Positions 26,467 to 37,100 of a stretch of DNA of 64,000 nt are shown here, piece after piece (within the stretch, counting starts at the first letter, position 1; each line of letters opens with the position of its first letter). The position numbers and the translations under genes are program-made. The stretch comes from Pseudarthrobacter sp. NIBRBAC000502770 (lineage in GTDB: Bacteria > Actinomycetota > Actinomycetes > Actinomycetales > Micrococcaceae), in the NCBI RefSeq assembly GCF_006517815.1, contig NZ_CP041198.1, positions 744,001 through 808,000 on the forward strand. The letters run 5' to 3'. Below the pieces are notes generated by a model. The model was not told the origin of the DNA and did not search any database. It saw only the letters and a list, made by a program, of their open reading frames with translations.

Positions 26467-27652
26467 GGACCAGCAGGAACGCGTCGAGAGCATCGAAACC
26501 GGCGCCTTCGACGCGTCGTCCGACGCCGGCTCGCCTGACCCTTTCACAACCGGGCCGGGTGCTGCCGCGGAGCTGCCCGGCGTCGACCGTCACCCGCCAA
26601 CCGGCGCCATGTCCGCGGAACGCTTGGCCATGAAGGCGCTCGAAGCCCGCCTCCTGGGTGGGGAACGCAAGCTCCGCCGCCGTGAAGTTGCGGCCGGGGC
26701 CGGCCTCTCACTGCTTTCTGCCCGCAAGCTCTGGCGTGCCCTGGGATTCCCCAACTTCGGCGACGAGGACGTCGCCTTCACCGAACGCGACCAGGCGGCC
26801 CTGTCCACCGTGGTGGACCTTGTCCGCGCCGGCAAGCTCACGGAGGAAGCGGCGATCTCGGTGACGCGCTCCATCGGGCAAATGACCGACCGCATGGTGG
26901 TCTGGCAGATCGAGGCGCTGGTGGAGGACATGGTCCACGAGCAGGGCGTCACGGACGCCGTGGCCCGCAAGCGCCTGGTCAACGAGCTGCCCGCTTTGGT
27001 GGACGCACTCGAGGAAGTACTGGTCTACTCCTGGCGCCGCCAGCTCAACGCCGGCGTCCAGCGCCTCGCGGTCCGCGCCGAAGCCGGGCTGCAGGCCAGC
27101 GAGGAAGGCCGGGAAGGCGACGAGGACGACGCGCCGCTGCCCCTGGCCCGCGCGGTCGGTTTCGCGGACCTGGTGTCCTACACGAGCCTGTCCCGGCGGA
27201 TGAACGAAAAGACGCTTGCCCGGCTGGTCCAGCGCTTCGAAAACAAATGCGCCGAGATCATCTCCGTCGGTGGCGGCCGGCTGGTCAAGACCGTGGGCGA
27301 TGAAGTCCTGTACATCGCCGAAACCCCTGCCGCGGGTGCGGAGATTTCGCTGGCGCTGGCTGAAGCCTTCACCGAAGACGAAATCCTCCCGGAAGCCCGG
27401 GTAGCCATGGTCTGGGGAAGGATCCTGTCCCGGCTGGGCGACATCTACGGCCCCACCGTGAACCTCGCCGCCCGCCTGACCACCCTGGCGGACCCTGGTA
27501 CCGTCCTGGTGGATTCCATGACAGCCTCCGCCCTGGAACATGACGAACGGTTCGTCCTGATTCCGCAGGACCCGGAGAATGTGCGCGGCTTTGGCGAGAT
27601 CAATCCCGTCCGCCTGACCCGCGGGCGCGGCAAGGGCCTGGTCCTGGACTAG
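26456..27652 (+). CDS. Class III adenylate cyclase with Rv1264-like regulatory domain
   Basis: A 398-residue cytoplasmic cyclase that makes cAMP from ATP. The N-terminal part (KLRRREVAAGAGLSLLSARK to about residue 190) matches the pH-sensing autoinhibitory domain of mycobacterial Rv1264 (Ad_Cy_reg). The catalytic domain has the first metal Asp in GFADLVSYTSLSRR, LVKTVGDEVLYIAE with the purine Lys and second metal Asp, and DIYGPTVNLAARLTTLA with the Asp and transition-state Asn/Arg. All key residues appear present, so it should be active as a homodimer. ATG 26456 follows AAGG at good spacing; GTG 26447 is the alternative. Confidence 0.88.
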   Translation: MTDEDQQERVESIETGAFDASSDAGSPDPFTTGPGAAAELPGVDRHPPTGAMSAERLAMKALEARLLGGERKLRRREVAAGAGLSLLSARKLWRALGFPNFGDEDVAFTERDQAALSTVVDLVRAGKLTEEAAISVTRSIGQMTDRMVVWQIEALVEDMVHEQGVTDAVARKRLVNELPALVDALEEVLVYSWRRQLNAGVQRLAVRAEAGLQASEEGREGDEDDAPLPLARAVGFADLVSYTSLSRRMNEKTLARLVQRFENKCAEIISVGGGRLVKTVGDEVLYIAETPAAGAEISLALAEAFTEDEILPEARVAMVWGRILSRLGDIYGPTVNLAARLTTLADPGTVLVDSMTASALEHDERFVLIPQDPENVRGFGEINPVRLTRGRGKGLVLD

Positions 27653-27795
27653 GCTCCGGCGGCTTTGGGTCCGGGACGGACCGGGCCGAAAGAATTTATC
27701 CACTTGTTGGCGTATGGCGGTATCGTTGTGGTGCCCGGGGTCCTGTGATGCCGGCAGCAGGCACGAAGCCTAGATTTACCGGGGGATTTCCACAC

Positions 27796-30700
27796 ATGAC
27801 ACGGCTCGGACAAACGCGCGCCCAGAACCCTTCTTCCGCCGCGCCCCGGTGGCGCCGCCTGCCGCGTTCCCGCTGGTTCACCGGTACGGCGTTTGGTGCT
27901 GTGGTGGCTGTGGTGGTGACGGGTGCTGTGTTGTATCCGGGGTTTAAGACCACTGAGGTGGAGTTGAACGATGGTGGTGTGTGGGTTGTTTCGAAGTCGA
28001 AGAATGCTGTGGGGCGGTTGAATTATCCGTCGCGGGTGTTGGATGGGGCGGTGACGCCGGCGTCGTCGACGTTTGATGTGTTGCAGCATGCCGGTGAGGT
28101 GTTCGTCGATGACGAGACGGGTTCGACGTTGAACCAGGTGTCGCCGGCGAATATGCGTTTGGGTGGGGATAAGCAGTTGCCGGGGGCGGCGGATGTGAGT
28201 TTTGGGGCGCGGACGATTTCGGTGACGGATGCTGCGTCGGGGAAGGTGTGGGCGGTGTCGCCGGCCACGGTGAATGGTTTTGATAAGGAAGCGTCGGAGC
28301 CGGTTTTGGTGGGTTCGGCGGGCCTGGTGTCGGTGGTGGGTTCGGATGACCGGATTTATTCGGCGGATCCGAAGACCGGCAGCGTGACGGTGACCGGTGT
28401 TGATGCCGAGGGTGGTGTGGCGTCGTCGGAGTCCAGTACGTGGGATGGGCTTAAGGGTGCCGGGGATTTGCAGATGACGGTGGTGGGGGACCAGCCGGTG
28501 GTGTTGGATGCTGCCGCGGGAAACCTGTTCCTGCCTGGTGGCAAGCGGCTGCAGTTGGAGAATGCGCGGGATGCGAAGTTGCAGCAGGCCGGGCCGGACA
28601 GTGACTTTGTGGCGCTGGCCACGCGGAAGGCGTTGCTGAAGCAGCCCCTTGACGGGGGTACGGCCACGACCGTGGGGTTCGATGGTGAGGGGGTTCCGGC
28701 TGCTCCGGTGCAGTTGGGTGGGTGTGTGCATGCGGCGTGGTCGGGTGCGAACAAGTATGTCCGGGACTGTGTCAATGATGGTGACGATAAGAATGTTGCG
28801 GTGCCCAAGGCGAGTGCGTCGCCGTCGTATGTTTTCCGGGTGAACCGGGACCTGGTGGTCCTGAATGATGTGAATTCGGGGAATGTGTGGTTGGTGAACC
28901 AGAACATGCAGCTGGTGAACAACTGGGACGACGTCATCCCACCGCAGCAGACCTCGGACGACGCCGACAAGGACTCCGCCGACGAGGTCCAGCAGACCGT
29001 CCTGCCGGACCGCACCAAACCCAACAGCGCCCCCGTGGCCAAGCCCGACCAGTTCGGCATCCGCGCCGGGAAGACCACCATCCTGCCCGTCCTGGACAAC
29101 GACTCCGACCCCGACGGCGACGTCCTCACTGTCCGAACCCCCGAAGGCGTCAAAACGGGCGCAGTCTCGCCCATCTATGGCTCCACGGGCCTGCAGGTCG
29201 CCGTGCCCGCCGACAAGGCCGGCAGTGAGACCTTCAAGTACACCGTGGACGACGGCCGCGGCCTGTCAGCGTCGGCGGACATAACGCTCAACGTCATCCC
29301 GCCCGGCATCAACACTGCGCCGCGGCAAAAGCCCAACCGGAACACCACGCTGGTGGTCCAGTCAGGCAAGTCGGTCACGCAAAACATCCTTCCGGACTGG
29401 ATGGACCCCGACGGCGATGACCTGTTCGCCGTCTCCGTGTCCAGCAGCGATCCGCTGGACCAGGCCCGGATCCGCCCGGACGGCCAGCTGACTTTCCAGG
29501 ATTCCGGTGCCGCCCCGGGCCGGAAGGTCCTCACCGTGTCGGTCTCCGACGGCCAGTCCACCGCGGAAGGGAAAGTCACCGTCGACGTCAGGAGCCCAGG
29601 GGCCCTGCCGCCCATCGCCAACGCCGACCACATAGTGGCCGTTGCCGGCACCGACACCGTCATCACCCCGCTCAAGAACGATTCGGACCCGCAGGGCGGG
29701 ACGCTGCGGCTGGCGCAGGCCACCCCGGACGCCGAGACTACGGCAACCCTGAACCCGGACCAGCAGACGTTCACCTTCAACTCCCGGACCCTTGGTGCCC
29801 ACTACGTCAGCTACCTGGTGACCAACGGACCGGCCAGCGCACAGCAGCTGGTGCGCGTTGACGTGGTGCCTGGCACCGACGAGGGCGCCCCGGTGGCCGT
29901 CCGGGACACCGCGCTGCTCCCCACCGGCGGGGATGTCCTGGTGGATGTCCTGGGCAACGACTCGGACCCCTCGGGCGGCGTGCTGGTGGTGCAGTCCGTG
30001 ACGGCCGACGCCGGACTGCCGGTCAGCGTGGCCGTGCTGGACCACTCGGTGGTAAGGATCACCGACATCCGCGCCGAGGGCCAGCTGACGGTCCGGTACA
30101 CCGTGTCCAATGGCCGGTCCTCCGCCACCGGCGAGATCGCGGTGCTGATGGTTCCCGCCCCGGCCAAGCTCCAGGCACCCCAGGCAAAGCCGGACGAAGC
30201 AACGGTCCGGGCCAACGACGTCGTCACTGTTCCCGTCCTGGCCAACGACGCCGACCCCAACGGATCAAAGCTCACCCTCCTCCCGGACCTGGCCCAACAG
30301 CCCGATGCAGCCGACGGACGAATGTTCGTGGCGGGAGACCAGCTGCGGTTCGTGGCCGGGCCCGAGGCGAAAACGGTGTACGCCATCTACAAGGTTCAGA
30401 ACGCCTCCGGGCAGGTGGACTCGCAGCAGGTGACCATCCGCATCCGCGCCCGGGACGATGACCGGAACACCCGGCCCGAGCCCCGAAACCTGACCGCGCG
30501 CGTGGTGGCCGGGATGACCGTCAAGGTCCCCGTGCCGCTGGACGGCATCGACGCAGACGGCGACTCCGTCCAGCTCATCGGCATCGACAAGGCACCCGCC
30601 ATGGGAACCGCCGTGGTGCGCGACGGCTACCTGGAGTTCACAGCCGCCGGGGACGCTGCCGGCACCGACAGCTTCACCTACCGGGTCCGGGACCGGATCG

Positions 30701-33700
30701 GCGCCGAAAACACCGGCACAGTCATTGTCGGCATCGCCCCGCCGGAGGCCAACAACCAGAAACCCATCGCGGTGGATGACGCCGTGGACGTCCGGCCCGG
30801 CCGCAAGGTTGCCGTGGAGGCCCTGGCGAACGATTCAGACCCCGACGGCGACCCGCTCAGCCTGGTTTCCGACGGGTTCGAGGCCAGGCCCGACCTGCAG
30901 GTTGAGGCAACGGACGCTGCCAAAGTGCTGTTCACCGCCCCGGGCACCGCCGGCAACGAAAGCATCAGCTACCGCATCCAGGACGACAAGAAGGCCTCCG
31001 CCAGCGCCGTGATCCGGGTCCGGATCAGCCCGGACGCCGAACTCAAGCGCCCTGCGGCCAAGGACGACCACGTGACGGTGGCCGAAACCCTCGGCAAGAC
31101 CGCGGTGGACGTCCCCGTCCTGAAGAACGACTCCGATGCCGACGGCGTGGCCTCCGAGTTGAAGGTCAGCCTTCCCGACGGCAACCCGAACGCCCGGCCC
31201 GGCGGCTCTGGCAACGTAGTGGTGACTCTCACCCCGGAAGACCAGCTGATCCCCTACACGGTCACGGACGTCGACGGCCTCACCTCCACCGCCCTGATGT
31301 GGATCCCGGGCCAGGGCGCGCAGTACCCCACCCTCGCCAAGACCGACCCCGTTGAGGTCATGTCCGGCAAGGACGTCACCCTGGACCTGTCCGAATACGT
31401 CCGGGTCCGCAGCGGCCGCAGCGCCCGGATCACCGTGGCCGACTCCGTCCGCGTCCAGGGCGGCTCCCCGGATGGCATCATCCAGTCCGACGGCAAAGCC
31501 CTGCGCTTCGCCGCCAGACCGGACTATGTGGGCCCGGGCTCCATCACCTTCGAAGTAACGGACGGCTCCGGACCTGACGACGCCGACGGCCTGAAATCCA
31601 CCCTGGTCATCATGACCAAGGTGGTCCCGGACCCCAACGCCAACCACCCGCCCACGTTCAGCGGCACCTCCGTGGACGTCCCCAAGGCCGAAACGGCAAC
31701 GGTGGACCTCGCCGGACTGGCCAAGGACGTGGACGAACGGGACAAGGACAACCTCCGCTTCGAACTGGACGGGACGCTTCCTGCCGGCTTCAGCGCAAAG
31801 GTCGACGGCGCCACGCTCGCCATCACTGCCGATGGTTCCCTTGGCATCGGCGTCACCGGGAACATCCAAGTGAAGGTCACCGACGGCAGGTCACCCGCCG
31901 TGGGCGCCACCATCGCCGCACGACACGTAGCATCCAACCGGCCCCTGCCAGTGGCCAACGACGATGCTGTGGACAAGGCCAACGCAGGAAAGACGGAACA
32001 GGTCAACGTCCTGGCCAACGACTTCAACCCTTTCCCGGATACGCCCCTGCGGATCGTGGGCGCCACCGTGGAGACGGGCGCCGCAGCAGGCCAGCCGTCC
32101 GTGTCGGGGGACAGCATCACCGTTACCCCGGCTGACGGGTACAAGGGCGTCATGGTGGTCCGCTACACCGTGGCCGACAAGACGGGCGATCTGTCCCGCC
32201 AGGTGGACGGCCGCCTGCGCCTCACCGTCCGCGGCAAACCCGACGCACCCTCTGCCCCCAGCGCCACCGACGTCCGCAGCCGAACCGCCGTGCTCAAGTG
32301 GGCGCCGCCGTCGGACAACGGCGCTCCCATCACCGGGTACACCGTCCGCTCGAACCACGGCTTCGAACAGAAGTGCCCCACCACCACCTGTACGTTGAGC
32401 GGGCTCACCAACAACGTGAAGTACGTATTCACGGTGCTGGCCACCAACGAAGTGGGGGACTCGCAGGCCTCGCCGCAGTCCAATGAAATCCGGCCTGACG
32501 AGAAGCCATCGCCACCGGAAGCCCCAACCGTGAAGGCGGGGGACAAGACCATGGCCATCACCTGGCCCGCGGCGAAAACCGAGGGCTCGCCGGTGAAGCA
32601 CTACAACCTGGAGATCTCACCGCCACCGGCCAGCGGGGCAGCCCTCAAGAACGAGGTCGCCGGGCTGAACTACACCTGGACCGGCCTCACCAATGGCGTG
32701 AAGTACAAGGTGCGCGCCCAGGCCGTCAACGAGCTTGGCGCCTCCGACTGGGGGACCTATTCCGCGGAGGACAATCCCGCCGGAGTCCCTGCGGCACCTG
32801 CAGCACCTGCATCCGCCGTCGCAGCATCCGTGGGGACCCAGAACCAGCTTCGGGTCACGTGGGCCGAACCCAACACCAACGGTGATCCGATCAGCACCTA
32901 TTACGTGACCATGAGCGGCGGCAACGCCCCTGCCCAGACGCAGACCGTCCCCGGTAACGTCCGCACCGCAAACTTCACCGCCAACAACTCTGAGGCCGCA
33001 TACACGTTCACGGTGCAGGCTGAGAACAAGGCCGGCAAGGGCGCGGTCAGCCCGCCCTCCGCGCCCCGGCGCGCCACCGGCAAGCTGGCGACGGTCTCCG
33101 GGGTCACGGCCACGCCGGCGAACACCGGCGGAGCAGGACGCGCCGTGACGGTGGACTTCCGCAAACTGACCGCGGCGGAACGAAATGGTTCTGCCGAAAA
33201 CGAGGTCAGCTACAGCTACAACGCGAGCAACGGTGCCCGCGGGCCCATCACGCCCGGCCAGACCATCGGCGGCTTCACCAACGGCAACGCCGTCAGTATC
33301 ACCGTCGTCGCCAACTCCACGGTGGCCCCGAGTTCTGACGGCAGCGCCCCTGCCACCGCCACGCCGTACGGCTCCCCGGGCACCCCCTCCGCGTCCGGCC
33401 AAAACGGCGGCGTGAACCAGAAGTCGGCCACCCTGAATTGGTCCTCCCCGTCCACCAGCACCAACGACGTGGCGCAAACGAGGATCAAAATCAACAACGG
33501 CGGCTGGGAGAACGTTGCCCCCTCCGGCAGCCGGACGGTCAACACGGCCAACTTCGGTGACACCGTCACCATCGCGGTCCAGACCTTCAACTCTGTCGGC
33601 ACCGGCAGCGCGGTGGTTACCGCCAGCGCCACAGCGGGCAAGCAAGGCCTGTGGGAAACCCGGATCAAGACCTCCGACCCCAACTTCGTCAGGAGTTGCA

Positions 33701-33969
33701 CCTTCACCCTGGGCGGATCCAACTACCGGCCAAGTCCCTACTTCGACTGTGACGGCGTCAACGCGGACAGCCCGCCATGGTTCTACAAGGCGGACCAGGA
33801 CCGCATCATGGTGGCGTGCTGGATCGACCAGAGCGACAACTGGTCCGGCAACGGCATCGTCCGGTGGTGGCGGGTTGAATCCGGCTCGGCACGCAATGTT
33901 GGCCGCTATGTGATCGCCGGCCACACCACGCTTGCCGATCCCGCCGGGCTGGGGGCACCGCATTGCTGA
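27796..33969 (+). CDS. Giant single-anchor surface protein with Ig/cadherin-like and FN3 repeats, copy 1
   Basis: A 2,057-residue protein. A basic cytoplasmic N-terminus and one membrane helix (FGAVVAVVVTGAVLYPGF, about residues 32-49) make it a type II anchored surface protein. Residues about 55-382 form a module with beta-propeller-like repeats (GGVWVVSKSKNAVGRL, GKVWAVSPATVNGF, GNVWLVNQNMQLVNNW). About 11 Ig/cadherin-like repeats follow, each with a VLxNDSDPDGD calcium-site-like motif. Three clear FN3 domains come next (from about 32240), then a C-terminal region with Cys and Trp (FVRSCTFTLG, VACWIDQSDNW). ATG 27796 is chosen because GGGGGA precedes it. The first 1.06 kb is nearly identical to copy 2 and has foreign-looking codon use. 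It probably acts in adhesion or wall contact; the partner is unknown. Confidence 0.85.
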   Translation: MTRLGQTRAQNPSSAAPRWRRLPRSRWFTGTAFGAVVAVVVTGAVLYPGFKTTEVELNDGGVWVVSKSKNAVGRLNYPSRVLDGAVTPASSTFDVLQHAGEVFVDDETGSTLNQVSPANMRLGGDKQLPGAADVSFGARTISVTDAASGKVWAVSPATVNGFDKEASEPVLVGSAGLVSVVGSDDRIYSADPKTGSVTVTGVDAEGGVASSESSTWDGLKGAGDLQMTVVGDQPVVLDAAAGNLFLPGGKRLQLENARDAKLQQAGPDSDFVALATRKALLKQPLDGGTATTVGFDGEGVPAAPVQLGGCVHAAWSGANKYVRDCVNDGDDKNVAVPKASASPSYVFRVNRDLVVLNDVNSGNVWLVNQNMQLVNNWDDVIPPQQTSDDADKDSADEVQQTVLPDRTKPNSAPVAKPDQFGIRAGKTTILPVLDNDSDPDGDVLTVRTPEGVKTGAVSPIYGSTGLQVAVPADKAGSETFKYTVDDGRGLSASADITLNVIPPGINTAPRQKPNRNTTLVVQSGKSVTQNILPDWMDPDGDDLFAVSVSSSDPLDQARIRPDGQLTFQDSGAAPGRKVLTVSVSDGQSTAEGKVTVDVRSPGALPPIANADHIVAVAGTDTVITPLKNDSDPQGGTLRLAQATPDAETTATLNPDQQTFTFNSRTLGAHYVSYLVTNGPASAQQLVRVDVVPGTDEGAPVAVRDTALLPTGGDVLVDVLGNDSDPSGGVLVVQSVTADAGLPVSVAVLDHSVVRITDIRAEGQLTVRYTVSNGRSSATGEIAVLMVPAPAKLQAPQAKPDEATVRANDVVTVPVLANDADPNGSKLTLLPDLAQQPDAADGRMFVAGDQLRFVAGPEAKTVYAIYKVQNASGQVDSQQVTIRIRARDDDRNTRPEPRNLTARVVAGMTVKVPVPLDGIDADGDSVQLIGIDKAPAMGTAVVRDGYLEFTAAGDAAGTDSFTYRVRDRIGAENTGTVIVGIAPPEANNQKPIAVDDAVDVRPGRKVAVEALANDSDPDGDPLSLVSDGFEARPDLQVEATDAAKVLFTAPGTAGNESISYRIQDDKKASASAVIRVRISPDAELKRPAAKDDHVTVAETLGKTAVDVPVLKNDSDADGVASELKVSLPDGNPNARPGGSGNVVVTLTPEDQLIPYTVTDVDGLTSTALMWIPGQGAQYPTLAKTDPVEVMSGKDVTLDLSEYVRVRSGRSARITVADSVRVQGGSPDGIIQSDGKALRFAARPDYVGPGSITFEVTDGSGPDDADGLKSTLVIMTKVVPDPNANHPPTFSGTSVDVPKAETATVDLAGLAKDVDERDKDNLRFELDGTLPAGFSAKVDGATLAITADGSLGIGVTGNIQVKVTDGRSPAVGATIAARHVASNRPLPVANDDAVDKANAGKTEQVNVLANDFNPFPDTPLRIVGATVETGAAAGQPSVSGDSITVTPADGYKGVMVVRYTVADKTGDLSRQVDGRLRLTVRGKPDAPSAPSATDVRSRTAVLKWAPPSDNGAPITGYTVRSNHGFEQKCPTTTCTLSGLTNNVKYVFTVLATNEVGDSQASPQSNEIRPDEKPSPPEAPTVKAGDKTMAITWPAAKTEGSPVKHYNLEISPPPASGAALKNEVAGLNYTWTGLTNGVKYKVRAQAVNELGASDWGTYSAEDNPAGVPAAPAAPASAVAASVGTQNQLRVTWAEPNTNGDPISTYYVTMSGGNAPAQTQTVPGNVRTANFTANNSEAAYTFTVQAENKAGKGAVSPPSAPRRATGKLATVSGVTATPANTGGAGRAVTVDFRKLTAAERNGSAENEVSYSYNASNGARGPITPGQTIGGFTNGNAVSITVVANSTVAPSSDGSAPATATPYGSPGTPSASGQNGGVNQKSATLNWSSPSTSTNDVAQTRIKINNGGWENVAPSGSRTVNTANFGDTVTIAVQTFNSVGTGSAVVTASATAGKQGLWETRIKTSDPNFVRSCTFTLGGSNYRPSPYFDCDGVNADSPPWFYKADQDRIMVACWIDQSDNWSGNGIVRWWRVESGSARNVGRYVIAGHTTLADPAGLGAPHC
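27878..28940 (+). repeat. 1,063-bp near-identical direct repeat, copy 1
   Basis: Matches 34167-35229 at a constant offset of 6,289 bases. By eye only two mismatches appear: C/T at 28064 versus 34353 (Ser to Leu) and G/C at 28781 versus 35070 (Gly to Ala). It encodes the membrane helix and propeller-like module and has G/T-ending codons, unlike the C-rich flanks. Confidence 0.93.
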
Positions 33970-34114
33970 CACGCAGGGCGCGGATGTGCGGGCAGTTGTC
34001 CCCATCGCGGCGGTTTCCGCTATTCGGTAGGCTTACCCCGGGGAAAAGGAAGCCTGCTGCCTGTCCTGCCACCAGGCCGCCATCTGGCTACACAATCTGA
34101 GGGAAATTAACGCT

Positions 34115-37100
34115 GTGACAACTCTGCTGGGGAAGCTCGGGCTGAAAAAGCGACTTAAGAAACTCGTCACCGGTACGGCGTTTGGTGCTGTGGTGGCTGT
34201 GGTGGTGACGGGTGCTGTGTTGTATCCGGGGTTTAAGACCACTGAGGTGGAGTTGAACGATGGTGGTGTGTGGGTTGTTTCGAAGTCGAAGAATGCTGTG
34301 GGGCGGTTGAATTATCCGTCGCGGGTGTTGGATGGGGCGGTGACGCCGGCGTTGTCGACGTTTGATGTGTTGCAGCATGCCGGTGAGGTGTTCGTCGATG
34401 ACGAGACGGGTTCGACGTTGAACCAGGTGTCGCCGGCGAATATGCGTTTGGGTGGGGATAAGCAGTTGCCGGGGGCGGCGGATGTGAGTTTTGGGGCGCG
34501 GACGATTTCGGTGACGGATGCTGCGTCGGGGAAGGTGTGGGCGGTGTCGCCGGCCACGGTGAATGGTTTTGATAAGGAAGCGTCGGAGCCGGTTTTGGTG
34601 GGTTCGGCGGGCCTGGTGTCGGTGGTGGGTTCGGATGACCGGATTTATTCGGCGGATCCGAAGACCGGCAGCGTGACGGTGACCGGTGTTGATGCCGAGG
34701 GTGGTGTGGCGTCGTCGGAGTCCAGTACGTGGGATGGGCTTAAGGGTGCCGGGGATTTGCAGATGACGGTGGTGGGGGACCAGCCGGTGGTGTTGGATGC
34801 TGCCGCGGGAAACCTGTTCCTGCCTGGTGGCAAGCGGCTGCAGTTGGAGAATGCGCGGGATGCGAAGTTGCAGCAGGCCGGGCCGGACAGTGACTTTGTG
34901 GCGCTGGCCACGCGGAAGGCGTTGCTGAAGCAGCCCCTTGACGGGGGTACGGCCACGACCGTGGGGTTCGATGGTGAGGGGGTTCCGGCTGCTCCGGTGC
35001 AGTTGGGTGGGTGTGTGCATGCGGCGTGGTCGGGTGCGAACAAGTATGTCCGGGACTGTGTCAATGATGCTGACGATAAGAATGTTGCGGTGCCCAAGGC
35101 GAGTGCGTCGCCGTCGTATGTTTTCCGGGTGAACCGGGACCTGGTGGTCCTGAATGATGTGAATTCGGGGAATGTGTGGTTGGTGAACCAGAACATGCAG
35201 CTGGTGAACAACTGGGACGACGTCATCCCGCCCAAGAACCAGTCCGACGACCAGGACCAGGAGTCGGCGGACAACAACACCATCAACATCCTGCCGGACC
35301 GCACCAAACCCAACCGTCCGCCGGAAACCAAGCCCGACGCCGTCGGAGTCCGCCCCGGCCGCACCACCATCCTCAGCGTCCTGGACAACGACTCAGACCC
35401 CGACGGCGACGTTCTCACCGCAGCGGTGGGGGACGCCGGACCCAAATCGGGAACGCTGGAAAGCATCTACGGCGGCACCGCCTTCCAGATCACTGTCCCC
35501 GCGGACGCCAAGCCGGGCACCGAGACCTTCAACTACAGTGCCTCGGATGGCCGCGGCCTCTCCGCCACGGGACAGGTCACGCTCAACGTGGTGGGACCCG
35601 ACGAAAACAAGCCGCCCAAGTTCAAACGCGGCGAAGACACCACCATGCTGGTTGAACAGGGCAAAACCGTCAGCCAGAACATCCTCACCGACTGGATCGA
35701 TCCCGACGGCGACGACCTGGTCCTGCTGGACGCGAAGGCCGATAACGACCAGGACCAGGTCAAGGTGCGGCGCGACGGCCTGTTGACCTTCCAGGATTCC
35801 GGCGCAACTGCCGGCAAGAAGAACGTCCAGGTCAGTATCTGGGACGGCCGCGCCACCGTCACGGGCAAGGTAGTTGTCAACGTCCAGCCGCCAGGTGCAC
35901 TGGCACCCGTGGTCAACGCCGACCACGTCACCGCCGTGGTGGGCCAGGATTTGGTCATTTCCCCGCTGAAGAACGACGTCGATCCCAACGGGGGTGCCCT
36001 CCGCCTCGCCCAGGTGGAAGCCAACGGCCCCGCCGAACTTGGCCCCGTCACCGACGGCGGCACTTTCACCTTCCGCAGCAGCACCCCAGGCCCCGTCTAC
36101 CTGACGTACATCGCCAGCAACGGCCCCCAAAGCAGCCAGGGCCTCATCCGGGTGGACGTCGAATCCGGCAACGACGGCGGCGATCCCGTCGCGGTCCATG
36201 ACGTTGCCCTGATGCCCACGGGCGGCAGTGTCCTGCTGGACCCCCTGGCCAACGACTCCGACCCCTCCGGTGGTGTCCTGGTGCTTCAGTCCGTGAAGCT
36301 CCCGGACAACGCGACGGTGTCCGTCAGCGTGATCAACCACAGCGTCCTGCGGATTACGGACATCCTGGGAACCAAGGACCCCATCCTGTTCGAATACACC
36401 ATGTCCAACGGAAAGAAGTCCGCCACCGGCAGTGTCTCCGTGGTGCCCGTGCCGGCCCCCGCTGTCGTGGAAGCACCCCAGCCCAAGCCGGACGAGGTGA
36501 ATGTCCGCGTCAACGACGTCGTCACCATCCCCGTCCTGGACAACGACACCCACCCGCAGGGGCAGGAACTGACCGTGGACCCGGTCCTGCCGCAGGCGGT
36601 TGACCCTGCCGACGGGAAGAGCTTCGTCTCAGAGAACACCCTCCGGTTCATAGCGGGCAGCCAGCCCAAGACCGTGCGCGCCATCTACAACGCGGTGGAT
36701 CCGCAGGGCCAGAAGAGCGCCGCCGCCGTGACCATCCACATCCTCCCGCTCGAGGGCGCGGAGAACTCCCGGCCGCAGCCGCGGAACCTGACAGCCCGCG
36801 TGGTGGCTGCGGGCACCGTCCGCATCCCGGTTCCCCTCGACGGCATCGATCCCGACGGCGACTCCGTGCAGCTGACGGGCATCGACAGCACCCCTGCCAT
36901 GGGAACCGCCACGGTGGGCAGCAACTTCATCGACTTCACCGCCGCCGGGGACGGTGCCGGCACCGACACCTTCCGCTACAAGGTGGTGGACCGCCAGGGG
37001 GCAGTGAACACGGGAACCGTCACGGTGGGCATCGCGCCCCGCGGTGACATGAACCAAAAGCCCACCCCGGTGGACGACGAGGTCCGGGTGCGTCCCGGCC

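Noticed and set aside
27653..27795. Promoter of the first giant gene from TTGTTG and TATCGT
   Set aside because: Spacing between the two hexamers is only about 11 bases, too short to claim a sigma-A-type promoter.
27649..28731. Arg/His-rich minus-strand frames opposite both head cassettes (also 34088-35020)
   Set aside because: They exist in duplicate only because the cassette is duplicated. Low-complexity Arg/His/Pro composition marks them as shadows of G/T-ending codons on the other strand.
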